A DNA stretch of 35,750 nucleotides from Gemmataceae bacterium (GCA_009697105.1 SIAQ01000048.1:1-35750), one strand, 5' to 3'. Counted from the stretch's first letter, positions 26,110 through 34,048 are shown. The notes: a model not told the origin generated them from the letters alone. Program-made: numbers and translations.

Positions 26110-27423
26110 ATGCGCATCTTGATTGCGATCGGTCTCTGCTTGATGATGGCCAATCATGCTCACGCCGGCGAGGCCAAGAAGCCGAATATCGTCATCATCA
26201 TTGCCGACGATCTTGGCTGGCGCGATGTCGGCTGGCAAGCATCCGAGATCAAAACGCCGAACATGGACAAGCTCGTCAAGGCCGGCGTTCGGCTCGAACG
26301 GCATTACGTCTACCCGACCTGCTCGCCGACGCGCGCGGGCATGTTCACCGGACGCAATTCGAGCCGATTCGGCATCCACGCCCCGATCGCCCAGAAGAGC
26401 GAGCAGGCCTTGCCGATGAACACGCTCACGCTTGCTCGGCTCCTGCGCCGCGCGGGCTACTTCACGGGCATCATCGGCAAGTGGCATCTCGGTTTGAGGC
26501 CGGAAGTCGGACCGCGCCAATTTGGCTTCGATTCCTCCTACGGGTATTTCCACGGGCAGATCGATCCGTTCACGCATCTCTACCGCGGCACGGCCAAGAC
26601 CTGGCATCGCAACGACAAATTCGTCGAAGAGAAAGGCCACGTTACCGACCTCATCAGCGATGAGGCCGTGCGCTTCGTCGAAACGAAACGCAAACAGCCG
26701 TTTTTCTTATGGGTCGCGCATGCCACGCCGCACTATCCTCTTGCGGAGGAGGAGAAGTGGATCGCCCCGTACAAAGACACGATCAAGAACGAATCGCGAC
26801 GCCTTTACGCCGCGAGCATCACACACATGGATGACGGCATCGGGCGAATCGTCACGGCACTCGAAAAGTCCAAGCAACTCGACAACACTCTCATCGTCTT
26901 CACCAGCGACAACGGCGGCTTCGAGAAATACGAATCCAAGATCGATTACGACGGTAAATATTCGCACCTCAAGCTCGGCGACAACACGCCCTTGCGCGGT
27001 TGGAAAGGCCAACTCTACGAAGGCGGCGTGCGCGTGGCGGCATTCGCATATTGGCGAGGCAAACTGCAACCCGCCAGTGCGCCGGAGATTGTCAGCATGC
27101 TCGATTGGTATCCGACGATGGCGAAACTCGCCGGCGCCGACGTGCCGGCCAGCACGAAGCTCGAAGGCCGCGACGTTTGGCCGATCCTGAGCCGCAAAGG
27201 CGAAAAGCCTGCCGACCCCGAAATCTACTGGAACACGGGTGCGGTGCAGGGCGTCATGGCGGGCGAATTGAAGCTCATTGTCAACACGAAGAAGCAACAG
27301 GAGGAACTCTACGATCTGCGAAACGACGCGCTGGAAGCAACGAACCTCGCCGCGACTCGGCCCAACGACCTCGCCTTGATGCGTAAGCGATTGCAAGCGC
27401 AGCGCGATGCGGATGCGAAGTAG
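26110..27423 (+). CDS. exported sulfatase (type I, formylglycine-dependent)
   Basis: A 437-aa arylsulfatase-type enzyme with a signal peptide (MRILIAIGLCLMMANHAHA). It carries NIVIIIADDLG (metal ligands D33, D34), the sulfatase signature CSPTRAGMFTGR with C71 to be converted to formylglycine and R75, GKWHLG (K124, H126), ATPHYP (H208), and SDNGG (D267, N268). All key residues are present. It removes sulfate from organic esters, likely in the periplasm; planctomycetes use such enzymes on sulfated polysaccharides. A good ribosome site (GAAGGA) is present. The activating enzyme is not in the window. Confidence 0.95.
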   Translation: MRILIAIGLCLMMANHAHAGEAKKPNIVIIIADDLGWRDVGWQASEIKTPNMDKLVKAGVRLERHYVYPTCSPTRAGMFTGRNSSRFGIHAPIAQKSEQALPMNTLTLARLLRRAGYFTGIIGKWHLGLRPEVGPRQFGFDSSYGYFHGQIDPFTHLYRGTAKTWHRNDKFVEEKGHVTDLISDEAVRFVETKRKQPFFLWVAHATPHYPLAEEEKWIAPYKDTIKNESRRLYAASITHMDDGIGRIVTALEKSKQLDNTLIVFTSDNGGFEKYESKIDYDGKYSHLKLGDNTPLRGWKGQLYEGGVRVAAFAYWRGKLQPASAPEIVSMLDWYPTMAKLAGADVPASTKLEGRDVWPILSRKGEKPADPEIYWNTGAVQGVMAGELKLIVNTKKQQEELYDLRNDALEATNLAATRPNDLALMRKRLQAQRDADAK

Positions 27424-27511
27424 TTTAGCCGCTCGCCTTTGGCGAGCGCGGACGTTGTTTTTGCGATCGCAATATCCAATGTCCGCGCTCGCCAAAGGCG
27501 AGCGGCTAAAC
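27423..27511. repeat. perfect 31-bp inverted repeat, family 5; likely bidirectional terminator
   Basis: Arms 27423-27453 and 27481-27511 are perfect complements starting GTTTAGCCGCTCGCC. It occupies the whole gap between convergent sulfatase and maf genes and contains the Maf stop codon (GTT TAG). Same family as 5681-5765. Confidence 0.92.
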
Positions 27512-28087
27512 GTATTTGAATCCCAACCAGCGCAACGGTATCGTCAGTTCCTCGATCGGCAAGCCGATGACGTTATTGAGGCTGCCATCGATGATGCGCA
27601 GAAACGGATCGTTCTCTTCCTGGATCGCATAAGCACCCGATCGGCCAACCCAAGCGTCGGTGGCGAGATAGTCGTCCAGTTCCTGCTTCGATAATGCGCG
27701 ACAATACATACGCGTGCACGATTGGAAGGTGACCTGCACATTGTCAGGCCGTCGCCAGAGGACGACGCCAGTCCAGAGTTCGTGCTCGCGTCCGCCCATC
27801 GCGGTGAGGATTCGGCGAGCATGTTCGACATCGTCCGCCTTGCCGATCACCTGGCCGTCCAACCAGCCGACGGTATCCGCCGCGAGGACGATGCCCTCGC
27901 TTACATTCGGCGCGACAGCCGCCGCCTTCAGCCAGGCAACCGTTTGCACATAGTGGCGTGGATCGGTGAAATCCGCACCCGTCGGTTCGTCAATGCGCGA
28001 TGGCAAGACATCGAGTTCGTAGCCAGCCTTTTCGAGCAGAATCCGCCGATCCGGCGAACTGCTGGCGAGGATTAGTTTTTTTGTCAT
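27506..28087 (-). CDS. maf: Maf family nucleotide pyrophosphatase
   Basis: A 193-aa cytoplasmic protein that hydrolyses non-canonical or selected nucleoside triphosphates to monophosphates. Motifs are LASSSPDRR (residues 7-15), VLAADTV (D71), GQVIGKADD (K83), and WVGRSGAYAIQ...IDGSLNNVIGLPIEEL. The length is normal for the family. Its last codons lie inside the inverted repeat 27423-27511. Which Maf subfamily (dTTP/UTP or m7GTP/UTP/CTP preference) cannot be stated. Confidence 0.93.
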   Translation of the reverse strand: MTKKLILASSSPDRRILLEKAGYELDVLPSRIDEPTGADFTDPRHYVQTVAWLKAAAVAPNVSEGIVLAADTVGWLDGQVIGKADDVEHARRILTAMGGREHELWTGVVLWRRPDNVQVTFQSCTRMYCRALSKQELDDYLATDAWVGRSGAYAIQEENDPFLRIIDGSLNNVIGLPIEELTIPLRWLGFKYV

Positions 28088-28196
28088 TTGTCATTAGTCA
28101 TTGGTCATTAGTCCGTAGTCACTCGTGGACATTCTACTGCCAATTTCGAGGTTGAGCCGTATCATTCTCTTTTCACTGACTAATGACAATTATGGG
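28083..28196. repeat. heptamer direct repeats with a distant inverted copy
   Basis: Near 28083-28126 the 7-nt unit GTCATTA recurs about six times with small changes, starting at the Maf start codon. An inverted copy (TGACTAATGACAAT) lies at about 28178-28191, just before the LamG-like gene. Confidence 0.65.
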
Positions 28197-28204
28197 AGCC
28201 ACCG

Positions 28205-28873
28205 ATGAAGACACATGCCGCCTACTGGATCGCACTGCTGCTACTTGCTGTACCGATGCAAATTGCTACGACTGGCGAGAAAAAGATGGCCGGATTTAGC
28301 AAAGCCGACCTCGGCAAGCTTCCGACCGGCTGGAAAGTGGAGCACACGGGCAAAGGCGGCACCGGCGCGTGGAAGGTCATCGCCGACGCCACCGCGCCTT
28401 CAAAATCGGGCCACTCGCTGGCGCAGGTCGGCGAAAGCCCAGGGCCAGTCTACAATATCTGCGTTGCTGATACCGCGCAGCCGAAGAACCTTGAAGTCTC
28501 CGTGCATTTCAAATCGATCAAAGGCAAACGCGATCAAGGCGGCGGCATCGTCTGGCGCTACATCGACGCTGACAACTACTATGTCGCTCGCTTTAATCCG
28601 CTCGAGAACAACTATCGCCTTTACAAAGTCGTCGCCGGCAAACGCACCCAACTCGCCACGGCCGAGGAGCTTGTTGTCACCGAAGGGCAATGGCATAAGC
28701 TCACGATCCGCATGCTCGGCGATAGTATTGAGTGCCATCTCAACGGCAAGAAAATACTTGAAGCGAAGGATAACGCCCTGGCCAACGCCGGCAGAGTCGG
28801 CCTGTGGACCAAAGCCGACGCCCAGACGGCGTTCGATCTGTTCGCCGTTGAGGGTGTCGTGACGAAGGAATAA
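28205..28873 (+). CDS. exported LamG/DUF1080-like protein
   Basis: A 222-aa protein with a signal peptide (~1-23). The rest is a concanavalin-like jelly roll related to DUF1080 domains: GLPTGWK-type opening (LGKLPTGWKVEHTG), VSVHFKSIKG, GGGIVWRYIDADNYYVARFNPLENNYRLYKV, GQWHKLTIRM, GKKILEAKDNALANAGRVGLWTKADAQTAFD. Such domains bind or cleave glycans in some members; catalytic activity here is unproven. GGGAG lies about 6 bases upstream. Confidence 0.8.
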   Translation: MKTHAAYWIALLLLAVPMQIATTGEKKMAGFSKADLGKLPTGWKVEHTGKGGTGAWKVIADATAPSKSGHSLAQVGESPGPVYNICVADTAQPKNLEVSVHFKSIKGKRDQGGGIVWRYIDADNYYVARFNPLENNYRLYKVVAGKRTQLATAEELVVTEGQWHKLTIRMLGDSIECHLNGKKILEAKDNALANAGRVGLWTKADAQTAFDLFAVEGVVTKE

Positions 28874-28881
28874 GGCAAATA

Positions 28882-28952
28882 CAAGCCCGCAGGCGACGAA
28901 GGAGAGCCTGCGGGGTCAACCCACGCAGGCTCCTTCGTCGCCTGCGGGCTTG
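28882..28952. terminator. long inverted repeat between convergent genes
   Basis: Arms 28882-28904 and 28930-28952 are perfect 23-bp complements starting CAAGCCCGCAGGCGACGAAG, with additional inner AGCCTGCG/CGCAGGCT pairing. It lies between two convergent stops and probably serves both as a terminator. Confidence 0.7.
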
Positions 28953-28965
28953 GGATAGGGACAAC

Positions 28966-30852
28966 TCATCGCATCAACTGAAACTCCGGCAGCATCACCA
29001 CCACCCATAGCAAGTCAGCGACGCCCTCCGCCGACATCGGCGTGCCCAGGGCCTCGTGCATCACCTTGCGTTCGTTCACGGTCGGCGGTCGGCACAGCGC
29101 CCGCTCGTAAACCGCGTCGATCAGTGCGTCCGGCGTTTTGTGCAACTTCATTAATGCTGACGATCCCCGCGTCAGCAGATCGTTGACCGCCGCGCCGTTG
29201 GACAGATCCAGCGCCTGCAGCGTCGTCAGCAGATCGGGCCGAGTGGTCACGACTTGCTCGCGATTGGGCCGACCGAGCGAACGCATCAGCAGATCGGCAT
29301 TGACGAGCGAGGCACGCATCCGCTGACGCTCCGTCGGCACCGACGAAGCGAATGCCACCGGCACGACCGGAGCGCTTTGCTTCGTCGGGCCGGTCTGCGT
29401 CAGCATCCAAACCGCGTCCATGAATTGCTCAGCGGACATGCGCCGGAGTTCCGGACCGCGGAAGACGTAGTCCTCGCCGATCGGTTCCTTGATTTGCAGC
29501 GCGGGTTTGGCTTGATACGCCTTCGACGTTGCGATGTGCTCCATCAATTTCTTCAGATCATACTTTTGCTCGACAAGATAGTTCGCGAGATAGTCCAACA
29601 AATCCTCGGACCAGGGCCGATTCGCCATCATATCGACGGGATGCACGATTCCGCGGCCCAACATCCGCTGCCAAACGCGATTGGCGATGGTGCGTGCGAA
29701 ACGGCCATTCTCCGGCGACGTCGTCAGCTTGGCAAGCTGATCCAGGCGTTGCGTTTTCGTCGCCTTCGCGTCAATCGTGCCCAGTTCGGGCCAAAGAAAG
29801 CGTGGCGATGCCGTCTGCCCAGTAGCCTTGTCGCAGCGGTGAACTGGCAGCGGTTTGTCGGCGATCACCGCTGCGAGCGAGTAAGCATCGTCGAGTTTCC
29901 AGTTATCGATAAAGCTGTCATGGCACGATGCACACTTCATGTTTGCGCCAAAGAAAACCTGCGAGATGTTCTGCGCGAATTGCAGCTCGACGACCTGGCT
30001 AGCGTTGACGTTTCCCCGCCATTTGATGCCCTTGATGAACCCCTCGGCGTCGGCAGTTGGGTTGATCAGTTCGCGGGCGAATTGGTCGTACGGTTTGTTC
30101 TGCACGAGCGAATTGTAAAGCCAGCCGCTGATCTGTTTGCGTCCGCCGTCGATGTAGCCCGTGCCAGCGTAGTCGTTGCGCAACACGTCGTTCCAGAAGC
30201 TGAGCCAATGGTCGGCATAATTGCGGCGTTCGTCAAGCAATCGGCGAATGACCTGCTCGCGCTTGTCCGGAGCGTCGCTTTCGAGAAACACTTTCGTTTC
30301 ACTCGGCGCCGGCAGCTGGCCGACGACATCAAGGTAGACTCGGCGAAGAAAGCCCGCGTCATCGATTATAGTCGCCGGCGTGACTTTGTTGCGAGTGTAA
30401 TATTCCGCGACGATTCGGTCAATCGGATGCCCAGTGCCCGCGGGAACTTTGACGGCTCGCGGCTTCAGCGGCGCGACATAAGTGCTCATTTTGAACGTGA
30501 AGCCCGGCTCCCATGCCGCGCCCTGATCGATCCACGCCTTGAACAGCGTGACCTGCTTGGCGTCGAGCGCTGCACCCTTGGGCGGCATCCGTTGTTCGAT
30601 GTCGTTGCTGGTGATTCGCTTGATCAACTCGCTGCCCGCGCTTTTGCCCGGTGTGATCGCCTTGGACTTCAGCAGATCCTCGCGCGTGTCAAACGAGACG
30701 CTCGCCTTGTACTTGCCATTCGCGTGGCACTCGACGCAGCGCGCTTTCAAGATCGGCGCGATGTCGTGCACGAAGTCGATCTTCTTGACATCCCCCGCGG
30801 AGGCAATCGTCGCGGACAAGGCGAGTACGATAATGGAAAGCGATCGGCACAT
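28966..30852 (-). CDS. PSCyt1-DUF1549-DUF1553 protein
   Basis: A 628-aa exported protein. Signal peptide MCRSLSIIVLALSATIASAG, PSCyt1-like domain with CVECH (C39, C42, H43) and RMPPKGAAL, DUF1549 at ~140-330 with CASCH (307-311), and DUF1553 to the end (NRVWQRMLGRGIVHPVDMMANR, PEFQLMR tail). Start 30852 has AGGTGG six bases upstream; the upstream ATG at 30870 lacks one. It is transcribed towards the LamG-like gene. No DUF1501 partner is adjacent. Confidence 0.9.
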   Translation of the reverse strand: MCRSLSIIVLALSATIASAGDVKKIDFVHDIAPILKARCVECHANGKYKASVSFDTREDLLKSKAITPGKSAGSELIKRITSNDIEQRMPPKGAALDAKQVTLFKAWIDQGAAWEPGFTFKMSTYVAPLKPRAVKVPAGTGHPIDRIVAEYYTRNKVTPATIIDDAGFLRRVYLDVVGQLPAPSETKVFLESDAPDKREQVIRRLLDERRNYADHWLSFWNDVLRNDYAGTGYIDGGRKQISGWLYNSLVQNKPYDQFARELINPTADAEGFIKGIKWRGNVNASQVVELQFAQNISQVFFGANMKCASCHDSFIDNWKLDDAYSLAAVIADKPLPVHRCDKATGQTASPRFLWPELGTIDAKATKTQRLDQLAKLTTSPENGRFARTIANRVWQRMLGRGIVHPVDMMANRPWSEDLLDYLANYLVEQKYDLKKLMEHIATSKAYQAKPALQIKEPIGEDYVFRGPELRRMSAEQFMDAVWMLTQTGPTKQSAPVVPVAFASSVPTERQRMRASLVNADLLMRSLGRPNREQVVTTRPDLLTTLQALDLSNGAAVNDLLTRGSSALMKLHKTPDALIDAVYERALCRPPTVNERKVMHEALGTPMSAEGVADLLWVVVMLPEFQLMR

Positions 30853-30953
30853 GAAGCACCACCTATGCATTCAGGCGAAATAATCTTCAGAAGAAAGACG
30901 CGCCATGCGCCGTTGAAGTGTGATTTTATGGCTTTTGGAGGATGTGAGGCAGC

Positions 30954-31031
30954 CAAAAGGCCCAAGAGCCGGAAGCGTGAGCGACGGTGTATTTCGTCCG
31001 TCGCTCACGCTTCCGACTCTGGGGCCTTTTG
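30954..31031. repeat. large inverted repeat, family 3
   Basis: CGGAAGCGTGAGCGACGG and its complement lie within longer arms (AAAAGGCCC... / ...GGGGCCTTTT), separated by about 10 nt. The 385-bp gap 30853-31237 holds only this and the two following repeats. Confidence 0.85.
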
Positions 31032-31036
31032 CATTA

Positions 31037-31120
31037 CGCGGCCGACATAAACCGCACGGCATCCTGTCGGCCGCTCCCTTACGGTCGCGGATCGGAAAAG
31101 CGTCAAACTCACCCGTCAAA
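31037..31120 (-). repeat. dispersed ~85-bp repeat, family 9, copy 1
   Basis: The reverse complement matches 34049-34135 closely: TTTGACGGGTGAGTTTGACG, CCGCGACCGTAAGGGAGCGG and CCGTGCGGTTTATGTCGGCC follow in the same order. Confidence 0.85.
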
Positions 31121-31125
31121 GGTAT

Positions 31126-31200
31126 AACCACGGATCACACGGATAGGGAGAAATGCGTGGAACCTTTTTCCCATCCGCGTTATTCGTGTTATCCGTGGTT
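31126..31200. repeat. inverted repeat with AACCACGGATCACACGGAT arms
   Basis: The left arm at 31126-31144 pairs with 31173-31200 with a few changes. Sequences of this type are common intergenic palindromes in bacterial genomes. Confidence 0.65.
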
Positions 31201-31237
31201 GTATTTGGTTTTTTGCGAAGGCCGCCGCGGGCCCATG

Positions 31238-31657
31238 TCAATCGAGGTTGAAATCCAGATGGTTATCGCGGCCTATCTTTATTTCGCACTGCAATTGCGA
31301 AAGTTGGGGATCGCGATACTTCTCGGGAATGATAGATACCGGCGTCAGGTCGTAGGAAGCATTCGAGCCAACGACGGCGGCGACGGTGACGCGATACCAG
31401 CCAGCCGTACCGCCTTTGGCGTCGCCGGTTTGCAAGACATATGAGCCATCGTAGTTTATTTTGGCGGCAGCGATTTTGCCGGTCTCACCACGCGCGGTAT
31501 CGGGACTGAAGACGATGATGCCCGTCTGCAGCGGCGCGCCTTTGTAAAAGACTTTGCCGTTGACATGATTAAGCGTCGTCGATTTCTGCTGACAACCGAC
31601 GCATACGCCGATAACGACAAGTAATGCGAAAACGATCAGCATCCGTGCTGGGTTCAT
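31238..31657 (-). CDS. small lipoprotein with transthyretin/carboxypeptidase-regulatory-like domain
   Basis: A 139-aa lipoprotein. Leader MNPARMLIVFALLVVIGVCVGC ends in a lipobox with lipidated Cys22. The following domain starts VNGKVFYKGAPLQTGIIVFSPD, the opening typical of the small planctomycete carboxypeptidase-regulatory-like lipoproteins, and ends GWYRVTVAAVV...VSIIPEKYRDP. Probably a surface or periplasmic lipoprotein of unknown role. ATG 31657 is chosen for the leader; the open frame upstream to 31855 is not protein-like. Confidence 0.8.
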   Translation of the reverse strand: MNPARMLIVFALLVVIGVCVGCQQKSTTLNHVNGKVFYKGAPLQTGIIVFSPDTARGETGKIAAAKINYDGSYVLQTGDAKGGTAGWYRVTVAAVVGSNASYDLTPVSIIPEKYRDPQLSQLQCEIKIGRDNHLDFNLD

Positions 31658-31742
31658 GGCTTCATTCCGTCGAGAACGGTTGGGCACCGTAAGTGGTTCC
31701 GAGCGGAGAGTAGCAAAACCACGGCAATCGGACAAGCCAGGT

Positions 31743-31874
31743 TGCCCGGAGCCGCAGGGCGGTTTGATGTTCGGGGTTGGGCGAGTTGGGTTCCGCCTAT
31801 CTTCGCCAGTGTGATGCATTGTGAGGAAATAGGGGCGACTTTCACCGATAATCAAACAGCCCTGCCCGGAGCCG
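31743..31874. mobile_element. possible MITE-like insertion with flanking direct repeats
   Basis: TGCCCGGAGCCG occurs at 31743-31754 and 31863-31874. Just inside lie imperfect terminal inverted repeats (CAGGGCGGTTTGAT and ATCAAACAGCCCTG). There is no ORF of its own. The arrangement resembles a small inserted element with target duplication, but it rests on one copy. It lies in the 586-bp gap 31658-32243, where I see no convincing gene. Confidence 0.35.
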
Positions 31875-31997
31875 TGTATGGCTTAGATCGGCGGTTTGGT
31901 GAGTGGGGATTGGCGAAAAACCGGAAAAACCGGCAGGCGGGGCATAGATTCTCGTCGCGGCAGCGTGAACGGGGCAGGATTGGGGAATTAGGCAACG

Positions 31998-32063
31998 CCC
32001 CTCGGAGCCGAAAGTGTGGGCACCGGATGAAATGCACCTCGCTCACGCTTTCGGCTCTGAGGG
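31998..32063. repeat. degenerate inverted repeat, family 3
   Basis: CCCTCGGAGCCGAAAGTGTG pairs imperfectly with the segment ending at 32063 (TCGCTCACGCTTTCGGCTCT then GAGGG). Confidence 0.6.
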
Positions 32064-32243
32064 TCCTCGCCCGGGTTTTCTCGACACTGTGCAAACCTGC
32101 TCTTGATTTTGTCCTCAACGTACGTTAAAAGCCGCGTCGCATTGGGGGATTATTCGGCTGCAAAAAGCCTCAGACGTCGAAGCCATCGGCTCGGAAATGG
32201 ACCGGACCATCGGCTCGACCGCTTGTACAAAGGAGTGTTTGCC

Positions 32244-32921
32244 GTGAAGAAAATGTTCGTTCTGACGACCGGGTTCGCCGTTCTGCTCGCAAGTGCGTAT
32301 GGCGTTAGCCAACTCGTGGCACAACCGCCGGCCGCTGGCGCCGTCCCTCAAGTCCAGGGCACGAAAGTCGCCGTGGTCAACATTGGGCTGGTATTCAACA
32401 AATACAAACGTGCGGTGGTCTTCAAGGCAGACCTTGAAGAAACCCTCAAACCCTTCAAAACCAAAGCGCTGAAGCTTCAGGAAGAAATGAAGAGCTGGGC
32501 CGAGGCGATGCAAAAACCCAGCTTTGAACCCTCGAAAAAGGAACAATATCAAAAGGCCCTACGTAACAATCAGCGCGAACTCGAGGACATGGAACTTCAG
32601 ATTAAGAACCTGCTCGGCAAAAAGCAGGAGGACAATCTGATCACGCTGTGGAGAGAAGTCAACATGGGCATCGACGCAGTCGCCAAGGCCTATGGCTTCC
32701 AGATCGTGCTCGGCTATGGCGATCCGATGGAGAAGGACATGCTCAATCAGTTCTCCAACATCAATCGCAAGATGCAAGCAATGGACCTCGGCAGCACCGT
32801 GCCGCTCTATGTGCATGGCAGTGTCGATCTGTCCGCGGCGATCGCGGACACGTTGAACGACTGGTTTGATAGGCAGAACAAGACCCCTGCTCCCGTAACT
32901 CCAACGAGCGGCACGAAATAA
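32244..32921 (+). CDS. Skp/OmpH-like periplasmic chaperone
   Basis: A 225-aa protein with a signal peptide (~1-27) and an OmpH/Skp-like body: the beta strand TKVAVVNIGLVFNKYKRAV, a long charged coiled coil (ADLEETLKPFKTKALKLQEE ... ELEDMELQIKNLLGKKQEDN), then YGFQIVLGYGD. Skp holds unfolded outer-membrane proteins. The C-terminus is longer than in E. coli Skp. GTG 32244 is chosen because AAGGAG lies 8 bases upstream; ATG 32253 is too distant from it. It is followed by lpxC, a common grouping. Confidence 0.82.
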   Translation: MKKMFVLTTGFAVLLASAYGVSQLVAQPPAAGAVPQVQGTKVAVVNIGLVFNKYKRAVVFKADLEETLKPFKTKALKLQEEMKSWAEAMQKPSFEPSKKEQYQKALRNNQRELEDMELQIKNLLGKKQEDNLITLWREVNMGIDAVAKAYGFQIVLGYGDPMEKDMLNQFSNINRKMQAMDLGSTVPLYVHGSVDLSAAIADTLNDWFDRQNKTPAPVTPTSGTK

Positions 32922-32934
32922 CGATGCAAATTCA

Positions 32935-32969
32935 TGGTGCGTCGGCGTTGGCGCTTGACGCACCCTGCA
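32935..32969. repeat. single hairpin, family 7 (8-13-8)
   Basis: GGTGCGTC, loop GGCGTTGGCGCTT, GACGCACC. It matches 21310-21338 except for one loop base and lies 13 bp after the Skp-like gene. Confidence 0.85.
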
Positions 32970-32975
32970 TTGATC

Positions 32976-33000
32976 GTGAGCGCTAAGCCGCAAGCGGCAA
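32976..33000 (+). repeat. short 5' hairpin motif, family 8, copy 3
   Basis: GTGAGCGCTAAGCCGCAAGC followed by GGCAA; the GCCG/CGGC stem encloses CAAG. It lies 105 bp before the lpxC start. Confidence 0.6.
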
Positions 33001-33105
33001 TACAAACTAATCAAAACCCGGATTGCCTTGTTCGCCCTGTCTTTGTTATTCTCCTTATTGCCCGGGCGTTCGGTCTGCCGATCGCCGGTCAAGGATGTGG
33101 CTGCC

Positions 33106-33990
33106 GTGAAAAAAATCAATGATCGCTGCCAACAAACGATTGCCGGCCCAGCCGAGGTAGATGGCATCGGATATGTGACGGGCAAAACGATTCGGTTGTG
33201 CTTTCGGCCCGCGCCGGCGAACACCGGCGTGGTATTCGTGCGCACCGATCTCGGCCACGTCGCCTGTATCAACGCTTGCGTCGCCAACGTCACTGGCACG
33301 GCACGGCGCACCACGCTCGGCAACGCCCCGGTGCACGTCAGCCTCGTCGAACATGTACTCGCCGCCCTGAGCGGGCTGCGCATCGACAACTGCTACGTCG
33401 AACTCGACGCCCCGGAAGCCCCCGGCATGGACGGTTCCGCCCAGGCCTTCGTCAACGCCCTCCATCGCGCCGGCATCATCGCACAAAACGATCGCATCGG
33501 CATTTGGACCGTCGACCACACCATCTTTTTTACGCGCGGCGACGCCACCATCGCGATCCACCCGACCGATCTGCCCGAACTGCGGATCAGCTACTTGCTC
33601 GATTACGGCAAAGAATCGCCAATCCCCTGGCAGATGGCAACGATGCGAGTCACGCCGGGCGATTTCGCCGCTGATATCGCGCCGTGCCGAACCTTCGTCA
33701 CCGAAGACGAAGCGATCTCCCTGAAAAACTCCGGTATCGGCTCACGTTCGACAGTCGCCGATCTGCTCGTCTTCGGCGCTCACGGTCCGATTCAAAACAC
33801 GGTGCGCTTCGGCAACGAACCGGCGCGGCACAAAATTCTCGACATTATCGGCGACCTTGCCTTGCTCGGCTGCGATCTACGCGGGCATATCGTCGCTTTC
33901 AAAACCGGACATCCGCATAACGTCGAATTGGCACGCACGCTGTCAACACATTTGCAATCGGTGTTACCCAGGCAACGCCGGGTGGCGTAA
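33106..33990 (+). CDS. lpxC: UDP-3-O-acyl-N-acetylglucosamine deacetylase
   Basis: LpxC is the zinc-dependent committed step of lipid A synthesis. The 294-aa product has its active-site residues: VSLVEHVLAAL with E82 and zinc ligand H83, HKILDIIGD with H242 and D246, and KTGHP with H269. Their spacing equals that of Aquifex LpxC (H79, H238, D242, H265) plus four. GMDGSA and DIAPCRTF motifs are also visible. The GTG start at 33106 follows AAGGA at good spacing and begins VKKINDRCQQTI, matching the family start. The GVGLHSG loop reads GIGYVTG here. Confidence 0.93.
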   Translation: MKKINDRCQQTIAGPAEVDGIGYVTGKTIRLCFRPAPANTGVVFVRTDLGHVACINACVANVTGTARRTTLGNAPVHVSLVEHVLAALSGLRIDNCYVELDAPEAPGMDGSAQAFVNALHRAGIIAQNDRIGIWTVDHTIFFTRGDATIAIHPTDLPELRISYLLDYGKESPIPWQMATMRVTPGDFAADIAPCRTFVTEDEAISLKNSGIGSRSTVADLLVFGAHGPIQNTVRFGNEPARHKILDIIGDLALLGCDLRGHIVAFKTGHPHNVELARTLSTHLQSVLPRQRRVA

Positions 33991-34000
33991 CAGAATTGGC

Positions 34001-34037
34001 CAAGCCCAATGGTAAGCGAAGCGAACCGTTGGGCTTG
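34001..34037. repeat. REP-like hairpin with 13-nt loop
   Basis: CCCAATGG (34005-34012), loop TAAGCGAAGCGAA, CCGTTGGG (34026-34033), flanked by AAG/CTT. Geometry and loop pattern match the other REP families. It lies just after lpxC. Confidence 0.8.
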
Positions 34038-34048
34038 AGATCTAACTT

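Noticed and set aside
28083..28126. CRISPR-like array
   Set aside because: The units are 7 bp with no spacers, so this is a simple tandem repeat. No cas genes or other arrays are present.
29254..31050. 598-aa plus-strand open frame opposite the fourth DUF1549/DUF1553 gene
   Set aside because: Same reason: antisense shadow, running on into palindromic intergenic sequence, no recognisable domain.
31742..32128. 128-aa plus-strand frame in the gap before the Skp-like gene
   Set aside because: It reads through two inverted repeats, lacks a ribosome site and does not look like a protein.
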